Positions 26,473 through 35,700 of a DNA stretch of 64,000 nucleotides are shown here, in pieces. Within the stretch, counting starts at the first letter, position 1. Each line of letters opens with the position of its first letter. Origin of the DNA: a bacterium (lineage in GTDB: Bacteria > Planctomycetota > SZUA-567); the NCBI GenBank assembly GCA_003245715.1, contig QKCJ01000060.1, positions 62,001 to 126,000 of the forward strand, in the 5' to 3' direction. The notes below the pieces were generated by a model. It saw only the letters and a program-made list of their open reading frames with translations, did no database searches and was not told the DNA's origin. The translations under genes were made by a program, and so were the position numbers.

Positions 26473-29400
26473 TTGCCCATGATTGTTGCGCATAATCTTA
26501 ATGCGCTGAGCACAACCAGAAACCTCAACTTCAACAACACTTCCATGGCGAAGTCGTTGCGCAACCTCTCATCGGGTTACAAAATCAATAGCGGCTCGGA
26601 CGATCCTTCAGGTCTTGTCATTTCAGAACAGTTAAGAGCGCAGACCGCCGGGCTTAAGCGTGCGGTGCAGAATACTCAGGAAGCCCAGAATGTGCTGGGG
26701 ATTGCCGAGGGCGCGCTCAATGAGATGAATAATATTCTGAAAAAGATGAAACAGCTTGCCGTTCATTCCGCCAATAACGGCGTTACCTCGCCAGAGCAGA
26801 TTGCCGCCGATCAGGCCGAGGTTGATTCATCGGTGCAGACCATTGACCGCATTGCCAGAACGACAAAATTCTCAGACCAGAAACTGCTTGACGGCAACAA
26901 GGCGCTACGTTTTTCAAGCAGCACGGTTGTTGACAGCACGGCAGATTTTCCGCTGATTGACGAGGGCCTGAGTGAGTTTTACCAGATCGGTTCTTATGAC
27001 CAGGCGGTTTCAATCAGCTTCAACGGGCAGGATCAGGGTGGCGACGCGCTGATGACTACGCAGGCAGAGAAGGCATATTTTGAGCTTGACGGCGCTGACA
27101 GCCGCCTTGAGATTGAGACCAATGCTGAAGGTGTTACCGTACTGAGCAAGGATCAGAATTTTACCCTTACCGGTGAGAACGGCTCAAGGGTGTTTTCCTT
27201 TGCCGCCGGTACTGCCCTTGGCGAGATGGTTGATTCAATTAACAGCGCATCAGGCTCGGTTGGCGCTGAAGCGGCACTGATCTTTAACAGCGACCAGACA
27301 GTAAACATGATCGCTTATACCACAACCTCGATAATCAATGATTTCGGCACCGTTCAGACAGATGGCGGCGGCGGCAGTATTCCGGTATTTGACAGTGTTG
27401 CTGGGGTGGGCCTGAATGGGATTGTGGCTAATCCTGCAAACCGGGTTACTAATTTTGACATCAATGCTGCAACAACGGCTGTCGATGGTCAGGTTGAATT
27501 TACGCTGGTTGACAATCTTACTAATGTGAAAGATACGGTGCTGGTCAATCTTGCGGCGCTGGGGGCAACGGGAACCAGTACAGTCGGCATCAGCCTTGAC
27601 AGCTTTGCCGGTGTGGGCGGGACAACGATTAATTTCAATTACACTTATGGTTATGACACAGCCGGTACCGGAAGTTTCGGCATTGCAACCGGAAACCTGA
27701 TTGATTTGGCAAGCAACAACGTCGTTACCAATAATGCCGTAACTGTTCCTGTCGGGGCGTGGGGCGGCGGTGGCAATGCGGTTCCGGGTATACTTACAAG
27801 CACTGTCGATACCAACCGGGATGTTTATGGAAATAGCTGGTATGTGGATGTTACTGCTATTGCCGGGGAAGATGTAACCTTCCGGCTGCATGATAATACC
27901 AATAATCTTGTTGATGTCAGTACTGAAACCATGAGTACTCTGGGAAATATCGGTACCGGAACCATTAATGTCGCTCTCAATGCCGGGGGTACTACGGTTG
28001 ATTTTGACTGGTCGTTTGAGAATGACCCCAAGCATAATGTCACAGGGGCGTGGGACACGATTGGCACGGGCAATATTATCCGTTTTGACGGCGCAGGCAA
28101 TTCAACCTTCGTTACTGGTGCTGTAACTAATGGCCGGGCTCCGACGGCACTTGATGTGACCGCGCCTTCTGATCCGGTGAATGCCGCGCAGAACATGACT
28201 GCGCAGGTTGATATCTTTGATGTGGTTAATGGAGAGACTCCGTTGACGGTGAGTGTTGCTGAAGGTACAGCGGCAAATGAAGTCGTCTTCACAATAAGCG
28301 GCAGCTCAACTGATCCGCTGATGACCCAGACGGTAACGCTTAATCCTTTTAATACCGCCAGAACAAATTACCAGACCATCAGTCTTGAAACTCCAAACGG
28401 CAGCGTAATCGGGTTTGACTATTATTATGAGAATGATCCGTCACTTGGTGTGTTTGACCGGCCTGTGGGTGATCTCTTCTCGGTTGATGCAACGCCGGTT
28501 AATTCAGAGCGTCTCTTCAACGGTCTTACCAGTGCAGCCGAGACTGCCGGGGCTTCGGTTGATATCAATCTGGACCCTTCAACTGGAACGCATCTGCAGA
28601 ATCTTGAGTACGGCCGCAATACTGACGGGCAGGGGCGAATCTTCATAAAGGTTGTCGAACATGACACCGCAACCCAGCAGTTGAAATTTGAGCTATACAA
28701 GAATGCGGATATGTCTCCGTCGGCATTGATCGGCTGGGGCGAAGGTTCATCAGACGGTACAACCGCCATCTCGATTTCCGCCAGCAATAATTCAAATATC
28801 GAAGGTGAGATAACCTTTGACGATAATGGCGGTACGGTTAATTTCATGGATGAAAGAAATTTCGGGCAGGATGCTTATGTTGCGGTGGGTGGGGTCTGGA
28901 GTACAAACGGCGTAGACTACAGCGGTTCATTCGAGTCGAATCTCAATTCTGAGGCCGGGGCTTTCAATTTTGAAGAGACCGTTTTCAGCGGTGTTGAGCT
29001 TGGCGAAAATACCGATAACCTCGGACAGATTTATTTCAGGACAGTCCAGGACGGGGCAAACTCCGGCCAGGTCTTTGCCTATAGTGACAAGCGCATGCGT
29101 GATGAAGATTTGGTGGCGATGACTGAAGAGTCGCAGGACCTGCAGGCGGATCAGGAGTTGATTCTGAATTCGGTCAATGGCAGCGGACTTGGCATAATTA
29201 CCAGAACCGGCAGTGTTGATTGGGGCGGGGTTGACGGTACTACTTACACCGGTCTTGCGCAGTTTACCCAGCTTGGTATCCGTCTTTCTGCGAGTGAATA
29301 CGGCTCTTCTCAGGAACTGACACTGACACAGGACATGGGGCAGTGCTGGGAGTATTATAACTCCGAGGGTGATTCTGTGGTTGTTACCGAGACTGATGGC

Positions 29401-30174
29401 GCGGTGCGGCTGTCGGGACAGGACGCGGTTGTAAATATCAATGGCGAGGAGCGCACCTGTGATGGTCTGACGCTGGAACTGGCTACACTTGAGATGAGTG
29501 GCAAGCTTGTTTTCAATCAGGGCGAGGTCGGTGCGACAACGGTTGCCCAGGTTGGTTACAGCGATGGCAGCCTCTTCACCAATGCGGGTTTTCTTACTGA
29601 TGATGGTGACGGCTGGACTGATACCAATAGTGATGGCAGCCGGGATACCGATGAAATCATAACCTTCAAGGCCGGGGCAAATCTGGTCAACGCCGGTCAT
29701 GATACTACTGTAGTCTTCGATAGCTGGAGCGGCGGGATGCAGTTGCAGCTTGGTGACGGGGCTGGTGCGGAAAACAGGACCGTGCTTGGCGTAAGCTCTG
29801 CTACCGCCTTCGATCTTGGCAAGGTCAAGGTCGGGGATAAACTGCTGCGCCTTAATGACCTTCTTGCCGGCGGTGCAGCCGCACTCGGAACAGATCCAAT
29901 TTCTGCAATGAAAATTATCGATCAGGCGATCAAGGATGTCTCGGATCTGCGCGCCAGAATCGGAGCATGGCAGTCAAACCTCCTTGAGACCAATACAAAC
30001 AGCCTTAATGTGGCAATTGAAAATATCACCAAGACCGAGAGCTATATCCGTGATGCTGATATGGCGAATGAGTCTACAGACTTCTCAAAGAACCAGATCA
30101 TGGTTCAGGCCGGAACTTCGATGCTGGCGCAGGCTAACAGTCTCCAGCAGGGCGTGCTGAGTTTGCTGGGATAA
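26473..30174 (+). CDS. fliC: Giant flagellin 1
   Basis: A 1233-aa flagellin, about two to three times the usual length. The TTG at 26473 is chosen as start: GGAGG is 7 bases upstream and it yields the N-terminus MPM, as in flagellin 2. Residues 1-165 form the conserved D0/D1 (NLNALSTTRNLNFNN, LSSGYKINSGSDDPSGL, QNTQEAQNVLGIAEGAL). The last 95 residues form the C-terminal D1/D0, ending with AGTSMLAQANSLQQGVLSLLG. The middle, which would be surface-exposed, contains three related segments of about 100 residues (near 337, 456 and 574), each ending in an NF/DF/GF-x-Y/W-x-Y/F motif, followed by two modules shared with flagellin 2. It is monocistronic, with a strong terminator. Confidence 0.95.
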   Translation: MPMIVAHNLNALSTTRNLNFNNTSMAKSLRNLSSGYKINSGSDDPSGLVISEQLRAQTAGLKRAVQNTQEAQNVLGIAEGALNEMNNILKKMKQLAVHSANNGVTSPEQIAADQAEVDSSVQTIDRIARTTKFSDQKLLDGNKALRFSSSTVVDSTADFPLIDEGLSEFYQIGSYDQAVSISFNGQDQGGDALMTTQAEKAYFELDGADSRLEIETNAEGVTVLSKDQNFTLTGENGSRVFSFAAGTALGEMVDSINSASGSVGAEAALIFNSDQTVNMIAYTTTSIINDFGTVQTDGGGGSIPVFDSVAGVGLNGIVANPANRVTNFDINAATTAVDGQVEFTLVDNLTNVKDTVLVNLAALGATGTSTVGISLDSFAGVGGTTINFNYTYGYDTAGTGSFGIATGNLIDLASNNVVTNNAVTVPVGAWGGGGNAVPGILTSTVDTNRDVYGNSWYVDVTAIAGEDVTFRLHDNTNNLVDVSTETMSTLGNIGTGTINVALNAGGTTVDFDWSFENDPKHNVTGAWDTIGTGNIIRFDGAGNSTFVTGAVTNGRAPTALDVTAPSDPVNAAQNMTAQVDIFDVVNGETPLTVSVAEGTAANEVVFTISGSSTDPLMTQTVTLNPFNTARTNYQTISLETPNGSVIGFDYYYENDPSLGVFDRPVGDLFSVDATPVNSERLFNGLTSAAETAGASVDINLDPSTGTHLQNLEYGRNTDGQGRIFIKVVEHDTATQQLKFELYKNADMSPSALIGWGEGSSDGTTAISISASNNSNIEGEITFDDNGGTVNFMDERNFGQDAYVAVGGVWSTNGVDYSGSFESNLNSEAGAFNFEETVFSGVELGENTDNLGQIYFRTVQDGANSGQVFAYSDKRMRDEDLVAMTEESQDLQADQELILNSVNGSGLGIITRTGSVDWGGVDGTTYTGLAQFTQLGIRLSASEYGSSQELTLTQDMGQCWEYYNSEGDSVVVTETDGAVRLSGQDAVVNINGEERTCDGLTLELATLEMSGKLVFNQGEVGATTVAQVGYSDGSLFTNAGFLTDDGDGWTDTNSDGSRDTDEIITFKAGANLVNAGHDTTVVFDSWSGGMQLQLGDGAGAENRTVLGVSSATAFDLGKVKVGDKLLRLNDLLAGGAAALGTDPISAMKIIDQAIKDVSDLRARIGAWQSNLLETNTNSLNVAIENITKTESYIRDADMANESTDFSKNQIMVQAGTSMLAQANSLQQGVLSLLG

Positions 30175-30310
30175 GCTTAGAATCTGTTATAAATTCTTTA
30201 GCCGCAGACGTATTCTGATAATTTTAGCCTAGGCATTGCGACAAAGCTACCTTATAATGGTCGGTGCGAAGCGATAACGACGTATAATTGCAACTCTGTA
30301 TAGATAAAAA

Positions 30311-30345
30311 GGTATCCCGCAATATTTTGGGGATACCTTTTTTTG
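30311..30345 (+). terminator. Intrinsic terminator of flagellin gene 1
   Basis: 8-bp stem GGTATCCC / GGGATACC, extended by A/T pairs, with an 11-base loop and a seven-T run. Confidence 0.9.
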
Positions 30346-30384
30346 TTTGATGAAATTTTACGCTCAGGCTTGCGGGCGTTTTGC

Positions 30385-32163
30385 TTACTGCGTTACCTGC
30401 GAGCGGGAACTGTTTCTGCGGCGTCCCTTGTACCAGGGTGATGACTGGCTGGCAGAGGATTCAGAATTCCGCGTGTCGTTTTTACCTTTGTGGAAATTCT
30501 TCTTGGCCGTGAAATTTTTGCCTGGTTTCTGCTGCCTGTTTGAGTCAGCCCTGGCTGAACCATCATGACCGTCGGCACCTTTGCGCGGCTCTGATTTCCT
30601 GAAATCATTTTTACCGTTTCTTGCTTTGCGGTTTTCAGCGTTATGACTATCTGCCTTGCGGCTTTCAGATTTATGGGAATCAGACTTGCGAGCATCATAT
30701 TTGCGTGCGTCACTCTTGTATGAGTCAGGCTTACGTGAGTCCGACTTGCGTGAGTCCGACTTGCGTGTGTCACTCTTGTATGCGTCAGGCTTGCGGGAAT
30801 CACTCTTGTAGGCATCACTCTTGCGGGCGTCACTCTTGCGGGCGTCGGCATTCCTGAAACCGGTCTTGTGGCGATTATTGTCCTCACCGGATATATTTTT
30901 CGCTGAATGATTTTTGCTTTTATCTGTTTTATAAGTGTGTTTCTTCTGGGCCGGAGAATTTTTAAATTCGGAATTACCCGCTGACTTCTCAGCGCGGGGT
31001 CTGGCTGAGGTCTGCTCTGAATTTCCGGTGCGCGGTTTTGCTGCTTTCTTCTTGGGACGGTTGCTATTGCTGGTTGGGTTGTAGCTGCTGCCCGAAGAAG
31101 CCTTAACCGGTGCAAGTTCGGCCATGCCTTCCCACTGGTGGAGGATAATCTGCTTGCCGATAAGTTTTTCAATTGAGCGCAGCGCGCGTTCTTCGCCGGG
31201 GCTGGTGAAGGTCAGGGCAATACCGCTGGCCTTGGCGCGGGCGGTTCTGCCGATGCGGTGGACATAATCCTCGGTCATGACCGGCATGTCGTAATTAATG
31301 ACATGGGTTACGCCTTTAACGTCAATGCCACGTGCGGCGATATCTGTGGCGACGAGGATAGTACTCTTGCCGCTGCGGAAGCGCTTGATTGCTGTCTGGC
31401 GCTTGCTCTGCGAGCAGTCACCGTGGATCGCCTCAGCCTTGAAACCGTTATCGCGCAGCATCTTTGTTACCCGGTCGGCGCGGATTTTGGTACGGGTGAA
31501 GACCAGTGTGCTGGTGACATCAGGCTCACTAAGAAGTTTGGTAAGCAGATCCGCCTTATGCTCTGGCTTGACCGGATAAACGCCCTGGGTGACACTTTCA
31601 GCCGGAGTTGCCTGCGGGGCTACTTCGATTTTTACCGGATTTTTTACAAACGCGCAAACCTTGTCTTCCGTCTCCCTGGGGAAGGTCGCCGAGAAGAGCA
31701 GGGTCTGGCGTTCCTCCGGCAGCGACGAGACGATGCGCTTGATGTCAGGCAGAAAGCCCATGTCAAGCATCCGGTCGGCTTCGTCAAATACCAGTATCTG
31801 CAGATTCTTGAAGCTGACATTGTTGTGGTCGATGTGGTCCTGCAGTCGTCCGGGGGTGGCGATAATTATTGACGGCTTGCGGCGAAGCTGTGCCACCTGC
31901 GGACGGATGGCCGCCCCACCATAGAGGCAGGCGGTCTGGAGGTTGAGTTTTTTCGCCAGAGGTTGCAGCACTTCATGGATCTGCACGGCCAGCTCGCGCG
32001 TTGGGCAGAGTACCAGCATCTGCGCGCGGCGGTTGGTGATCCGGGAGATCCGGGTCAGTGACGGCAGGCCGAAAGCAAGGGTCTTTCCGGTACCGGTCTG
32101 GGCGATAGCGATAATATCCCTGCCGGCCAGGGCATGGGGTATGGCCTGTTCCTGGATTGGCAT
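30385..32163 (-). CDS. DEAD-box RNA helicase with pentapeptide-repeat tail; true start probably upstream
   Basis: 592 aa from the first ATG, containing motif I AQTGTGKT, DEAD in VFDEADRM, SAT in LLFSATF, ARGID and HRIGRTARA. The Q-motif region lies in the same frame upstream, 32164-32238 (TFNELNIHPECAKELESQK then IINP before MPIQ), so the real protein is longer. No ATG, GTG or TTG lies in frame between the upstream stop (TAG at 32272-32274) and there; ATT at 32238 is one candidate. The C-terminal 190 residues are basic and disordered with about 14 pentads of the type (A/S)(R/Y/H)K(S/P)D, a likely RNA-binding tail. Such helicases remodel rRNA or mRNA, often in the cold. It lies between the two flagellin genes on the opposite strand. 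Confidence 0.93.
   Translation of the reverse strand: MPIQEQAIPHALAGRDIIAIAQTGTGKTLAFGLPSLTRISRITNRRAQMLVLCPTRELAVQIHEVLQPLAKKLNLQTACLYGGAAIRPQVAQLRRKPSIIIATPGRLQDHIDHNNVSFKNLQILVFDEADRMLDMGFLPDIKRIVSSLPEERQTLLFSATFPRETEDKVCAFVKNPVKIEVAPQATPAESVTQGVYPVKPEHKADLLTKLLSEPDVTSTLVFTRTKIRADRVTKMLRDNGFKAEAIHGDCSQSKRQTAIKRFRSGKSTILVATDIAARGIDVKGVTHVINYDMPVMTEDYVHRIGRTARAKASGIALTFTSPGEERALRSIEKLIGKQIILHQWEGMAELAPVKASSGSSYNPTSNSNRPKKKAAKPRTGNSEQTSARPRAEKSAGNSEFKNSPAQKKHTYKTDKSKNHSAKNISGEDNNRHKTGFRNADARKSDARKSDAYKSDSRKPDAYKSDTRKSDSRKSDSRKPDSYKSDARKYDARKSDSHKSESRKADSHNAENRKARNGKNDFRKSEPRKGADGHDGSARADSNRQQKPGKNFTAKKNFHKGKNDTRNSESSASQSSPWYKGRRRNSSRSQVTQ
30640..30850 (-). repeat. 15-bp tandem repeats in the helicase gene
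   Basis: About 14 imperfect 15-base units encode the pentads (A/S)(R/Y/H)K(S/P)D in the C-terminal tail. Near-identical units are adjacent around 30725-30775 (plus-strand reading GACTTGCGTGAGTCC). Arrays of this sort can change length by slippage without breaking the frame. Confidence 0.75.
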
Positions 32164-32373
32164 CGGATTAATGATTTTCTGGGATTCAAGTTCCTTGGCA
32201 CATTCAGGGTGAATGTTGAGTTCGTTAAAGGTAGTAATTGTTTCACGTTCTTTCTGTCGGATTAAATAAGGCTAACCCCGCGTCCGACAACGAGAGAGAG
32301 ACTGTAGCGCCCGGGGCAGGTGAGTGTCGGGAGCTTGACAAAATAAAAAATACCCGCAACGGGGCAAAAGAGG

Positions 32374-32401
32374 ATTATAGTTTATAAATTGTAATTGTCA
32401 A
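32374..32401 (-). promoter_or_regulatory. Promoter of the DEAD-box helicase gene
   Basis: Consensus sigma-70 hexamers on the minus strand: -35 TTGACA (32396-32401), a 16-base spacer and -10 TATAAT (32374-32379). This implies a leader of 130 bases or more before the helicase coding region. Confidence 0.7.
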
Positions 32402-32546
32402 TGATCTTTGTGCTTCCCTTCGCAGGACTTTTTTGGGGTGGGCTGTTGACTGGATTTAAAAAATAAAAAAAGTAACTTTTTTTTCATTTATCTCTAACCC
32501 ACTACAGGACGGCAAGTTATGTTTCGTTACTTTTTTTGGTTTTAGC

Positions 32547-32573
32547 TTAAGTTTTTAAATATAAAGCCGAATA
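32547..32573 (+). promoter_or_regulatory. Sigma-28-like promoter of flagellin gene 2
   Basis: TTAAG (32547-32551), a 14-base spacer and GCCGAATA (32566-32573), with the same geometry as the flagellin 1 promoter. The predicted leader is about 200 bases. Confidence 0.6.
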
Positions 32574-32585
32574 TAATGATGATAT

Positions 32586-32612
32586 CCGTACGTAGAGCAG
32601 CATTGCGTACGG
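32586..32612 (+). promoter_or_regulatory. 5'-proximal stem-loop of the flagellin 2 leader
   Basis: 7-bp stem CCGTACG / CGTACGG with a 13-base loop, starting a few bases after the predicted transcript start and followed by TAGATATTTTTG. It may protect the 5' end; an attenuation role is possible but weakly supported. Confidence 0.4.
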
Positions 32613-32725
32613 TAGATATTTTTGTTATTTTTATTTGTATTATAACGAGAATATGTTAAGCGTTATCTGTCGGTGAGATCAGGCAGGGGAAAGTTGTCTG
32701 CTTTTTGCTGATAAATAAAGTGTTA

Positions 32726-32743
32726 CAGGGGATGGAGCCTCTG
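32726..32743 (+). promoter_or_regulatory. Flagellin 2 leader hairpin A, GGA in loop (CsrA-type site)
   Basis: 6-bp stem CAGGGG / CCTCTG (one G-U pair) closing the loop ATGGAG. The GGA at 32734-32736 is 36 bases before the GGA of hairpin B, within the spacing over which a CsrA dimer is known to bridge two sites. Confidence 0.5.
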
Positions 32744-32762
32744 ATTTTATTACGGCCTATTT

Positions 32763-32778
32763 CTGTCAAGGATGACAG
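32763..32778 (+). promoter_or_regulatory. Flagellin 2 leader hairpin B with the ribosome site in its loop
   Basis: Perfect 6-bp stem CTGTCA / TGACAG with the tetraloop AGGA. The loop is the core of the Shine-Dalgarno AAGGA, 9 bases before the ATG at 32782. TCAAGGATGA matches the CsrA consensus ACARGGAUGU in its GGA core and flanks. Translation should depend on opening this hairpin and be blockable by a GGA-binding protein. Confidence 0.6.
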
Positions 32779-32781
32779 CTT

Positions 32782-35700
32782 ATGCCAATGAGCGTTACTT
32801 CAAATCTCAATGCTTTGGGGGTCAGGCGAAATTTAAACCTGAACAACTTCAGCTTGTCCAAATCACTCGAGCGACTCTCGAGTGGATATCGCATAAATAC
32901 CGGGGCCGATGCTCCGGCTGATCTCATTATATCCGAACAACTCCGCGCCCAGAATGCAGGTTTGCAGCGGGCAGTGCAGAACACTCAGGAAGCCAGTAAT
33001 GTTCTGGGCATTGCTGAGGGCGCTCTCGGCGAGATGAGTAATATCCTCAAGAAGATGCGTCAGCTGGCAATCCATTCAGCCAATAGCGGCGTCACCTCGC
33101 CAGAGCAGGTCGCAGCCGATCAGGCCGAGGTTGATTCCTCAGTCCAGACTATTGACCGAATCGCCCGCACCTCCAAATACTCAGACCAGATGCTTATTAA
33201 CGGTAACAAGGAAATCACCGCCGATACAGAGACTTATATCGATGATACGCGTGACATGGAGCTGGTTGACCTGAATCTTTCAGAAATCTTCCAGGTGTTC
33301 AAGCGTGACGATAACAGCATTTCAATTAATTACAGTGATGACGAGGGGGCTAACGAGGCACGCAAGGCTTACTTCGAGATCAGCTCAGATAATGCCGCCG
33401 CTACGCAGCTGTCTACTGACGGAACTTACAGCTTTACCCATGATCAGAGTTTTACCCTTGCCGGAGAGCTTGGCAGCCGGATGATGAGTTTTGCCAAAGG
33501 CACGCATCTTGGCGAGATGGTTACTTCCATTAACAGTGTCAAGGATTCAACCGGTGTTGAGGCCACGCTTACTTATGATGCCAATGTCGAATCCACCAGC
33601 TCGGATGGGTCGATAAATACGGCAAGCTCAATCACCCTGACTGGTGAGGCTCATAGTTCCGGAACGGTTGACTTCTATACTAGAGACGCCGATGGCAATA
33701 TCGTCAGCACCGGTGGTATTACTTCTGTATCTCTTGATGGTTCAACCGCCGGTCCCGGCAGCAGCAGTTACGGCTATTCACTCTCATCAGTCGGTGGTGC
33801 CGGCGTTAATACCTTTACCGTTGGCGATTCTAATGATTTCAGTGATATTATTACCATGCAGTTTGCCGGTATCACTGACTCCGACCTTACCGGTGGCGAG
33901 CTTTACTTCTATAATGACGGCACAAATATCAAGGTCTATACCGGCGGCGACCATACCTCGGGTACGGAAATCGGTAGTGCGGCCATTCCAGGCTCTGACC
34001 AGAAAATTGCTATCAGTCTTACCGGTGGCGGAACGGCGTATCTCGGTTATACTACCTACTCTGCCGGCGCATCATCGATATCAGATGCCAGAGATGCTAC
34101 CAGACCCTTTGCCTCAAGCCTTGGCTGGCAGGGAATGGACGGCGGAACCATCAATGTTGAGATTGTTACTCAGAATGTCAATGCTTCCGCTTTAGGGCTT
34201 AGTGATACCACAACCGGTCTGACGGCCGCCAATATTGCCAGTGCATTCAATATCACCGGCGGTACCGGGGCTGATGTTATGACAGCGATTGAAAATAACA
34301 TTGACGCGGCGTTTGCCGAGTGGAAGGCGGCGTTTTCCAAGGTCGGGGTTAATATCAATTTCAACGTGACAAGCCCGGCTGATACCAGCGCGCTTGGCGC
34401 GACTATCGGCAATGAAAATACAATCCGTATTGCCATGGCGTCGTTTGAAGGTACGCCGTCTATTGCCCCTGGTGTCGTAGCCCGCGGCGGCTATACCGGT
34501 GATAACCAGACCATGTACGGCATGCTTGCCTTTGACATGGATGATGACTGGACAATTCAGGATGGTGGGTCGTCTTATTATCTTGATACAAATTCCGACG
34601 CTTCACATTTAGGCACGACTTTTTACGACACCCTGATGCATGAACTTGGACACGTCTTTGGTTATGCTCATCCCAATGACCTTACCGGTGCAAACGGGTT
34701 GATGTCGTATAATAACACAACGCCAAATGCGGAAATACCGTATGGTGATTCAGCGGTTTCCGGTTCTATCCTGCAGTCCGGGGACAATTCATGGAAAGAT
34801 GTCTTCATGCAGGACGCGCTGACAACTTTTTATGGTGCAAGCGTTAATTCAACTGACGTTACCCTTGATCAGGCGACCATGGCAACCGGAGCTGGTGACG
34901 AGATCAAAGTTACCCTCTTAAGCGGCCCTAGCGGTAGCGGTTTCAGCTCAGGTGTGGCCGGCTCTGTTGGCATGTATAACTCGATTCTTGATAATGAGCA
35001 GGTTGCTACGATTAACTCTTCGACCAATGTCGGCGATTATGATCCAGGAAATGTCAGCGGAGTGCTTGCCGGTTACAATACAGACGGCCTGGGCCGCGTA
35101 TATGTGAAGATGACCAGCGATGACGATTATGTGATCTTTAAAGATGAAGCCCTTACTATGAAGGTCGCTTACGGTTCATTTGACAGCAACAATGTTACAA
35201 CTGCAATGGCGATGAATAATTCCGGGCTTGATAATCTGATTACTATGACAAGGTCGCCGGGTGAACTCAAGGCAGGCTATGAAACCGTCATCCAGCTTGA
35301 TTATATGCAGGAGGATGTCACCAATACCGTAACCGCCGAAGAGCATGGTCAGGGCGTTGATATGTCGAATCTTGTCGATGATATGGTTATTGACGGTGTG
35401 CCGGTATTCACTCAGAGCGGTTCGTTTCTGAGTGGTGTGCAGCTAGGTCAAAATACATCAGATACGGGCAATATTTATGTCAAGGGGGTTTTTGATGGTA
35501 GCGGCACTGATTGCTACCTGGCCATGTACAAAGACGCCCGCATGCGCGATGAAGATCTGGTGGCAGAGACTGACCACGGTCTTGATCTGACGGGGGTAAG
35601 TAACGCGGTCCGTTTCTTTGCCGTTGAGGGTGACAACGGTTATGATACCGGACTCTACTCGACACTTAATATCGGTTCTGTAACGCAAGATTTCTCTTTT

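Noticed and set aside
27250-28035. 261-codon open frame antisense to flagellin 1
   Set aside because: No ribosome site and no recognisable motifs; it mirrors the biased codons of the flagellin repeats.
32343-32364. Attenuator in the helicase leader (short hairpin plus T tract, minus strand)
   Set aside because: The stem is only 4 bp with a 3-base loop and lies almost at the predicted transcript start, so premature termination there is implausible.
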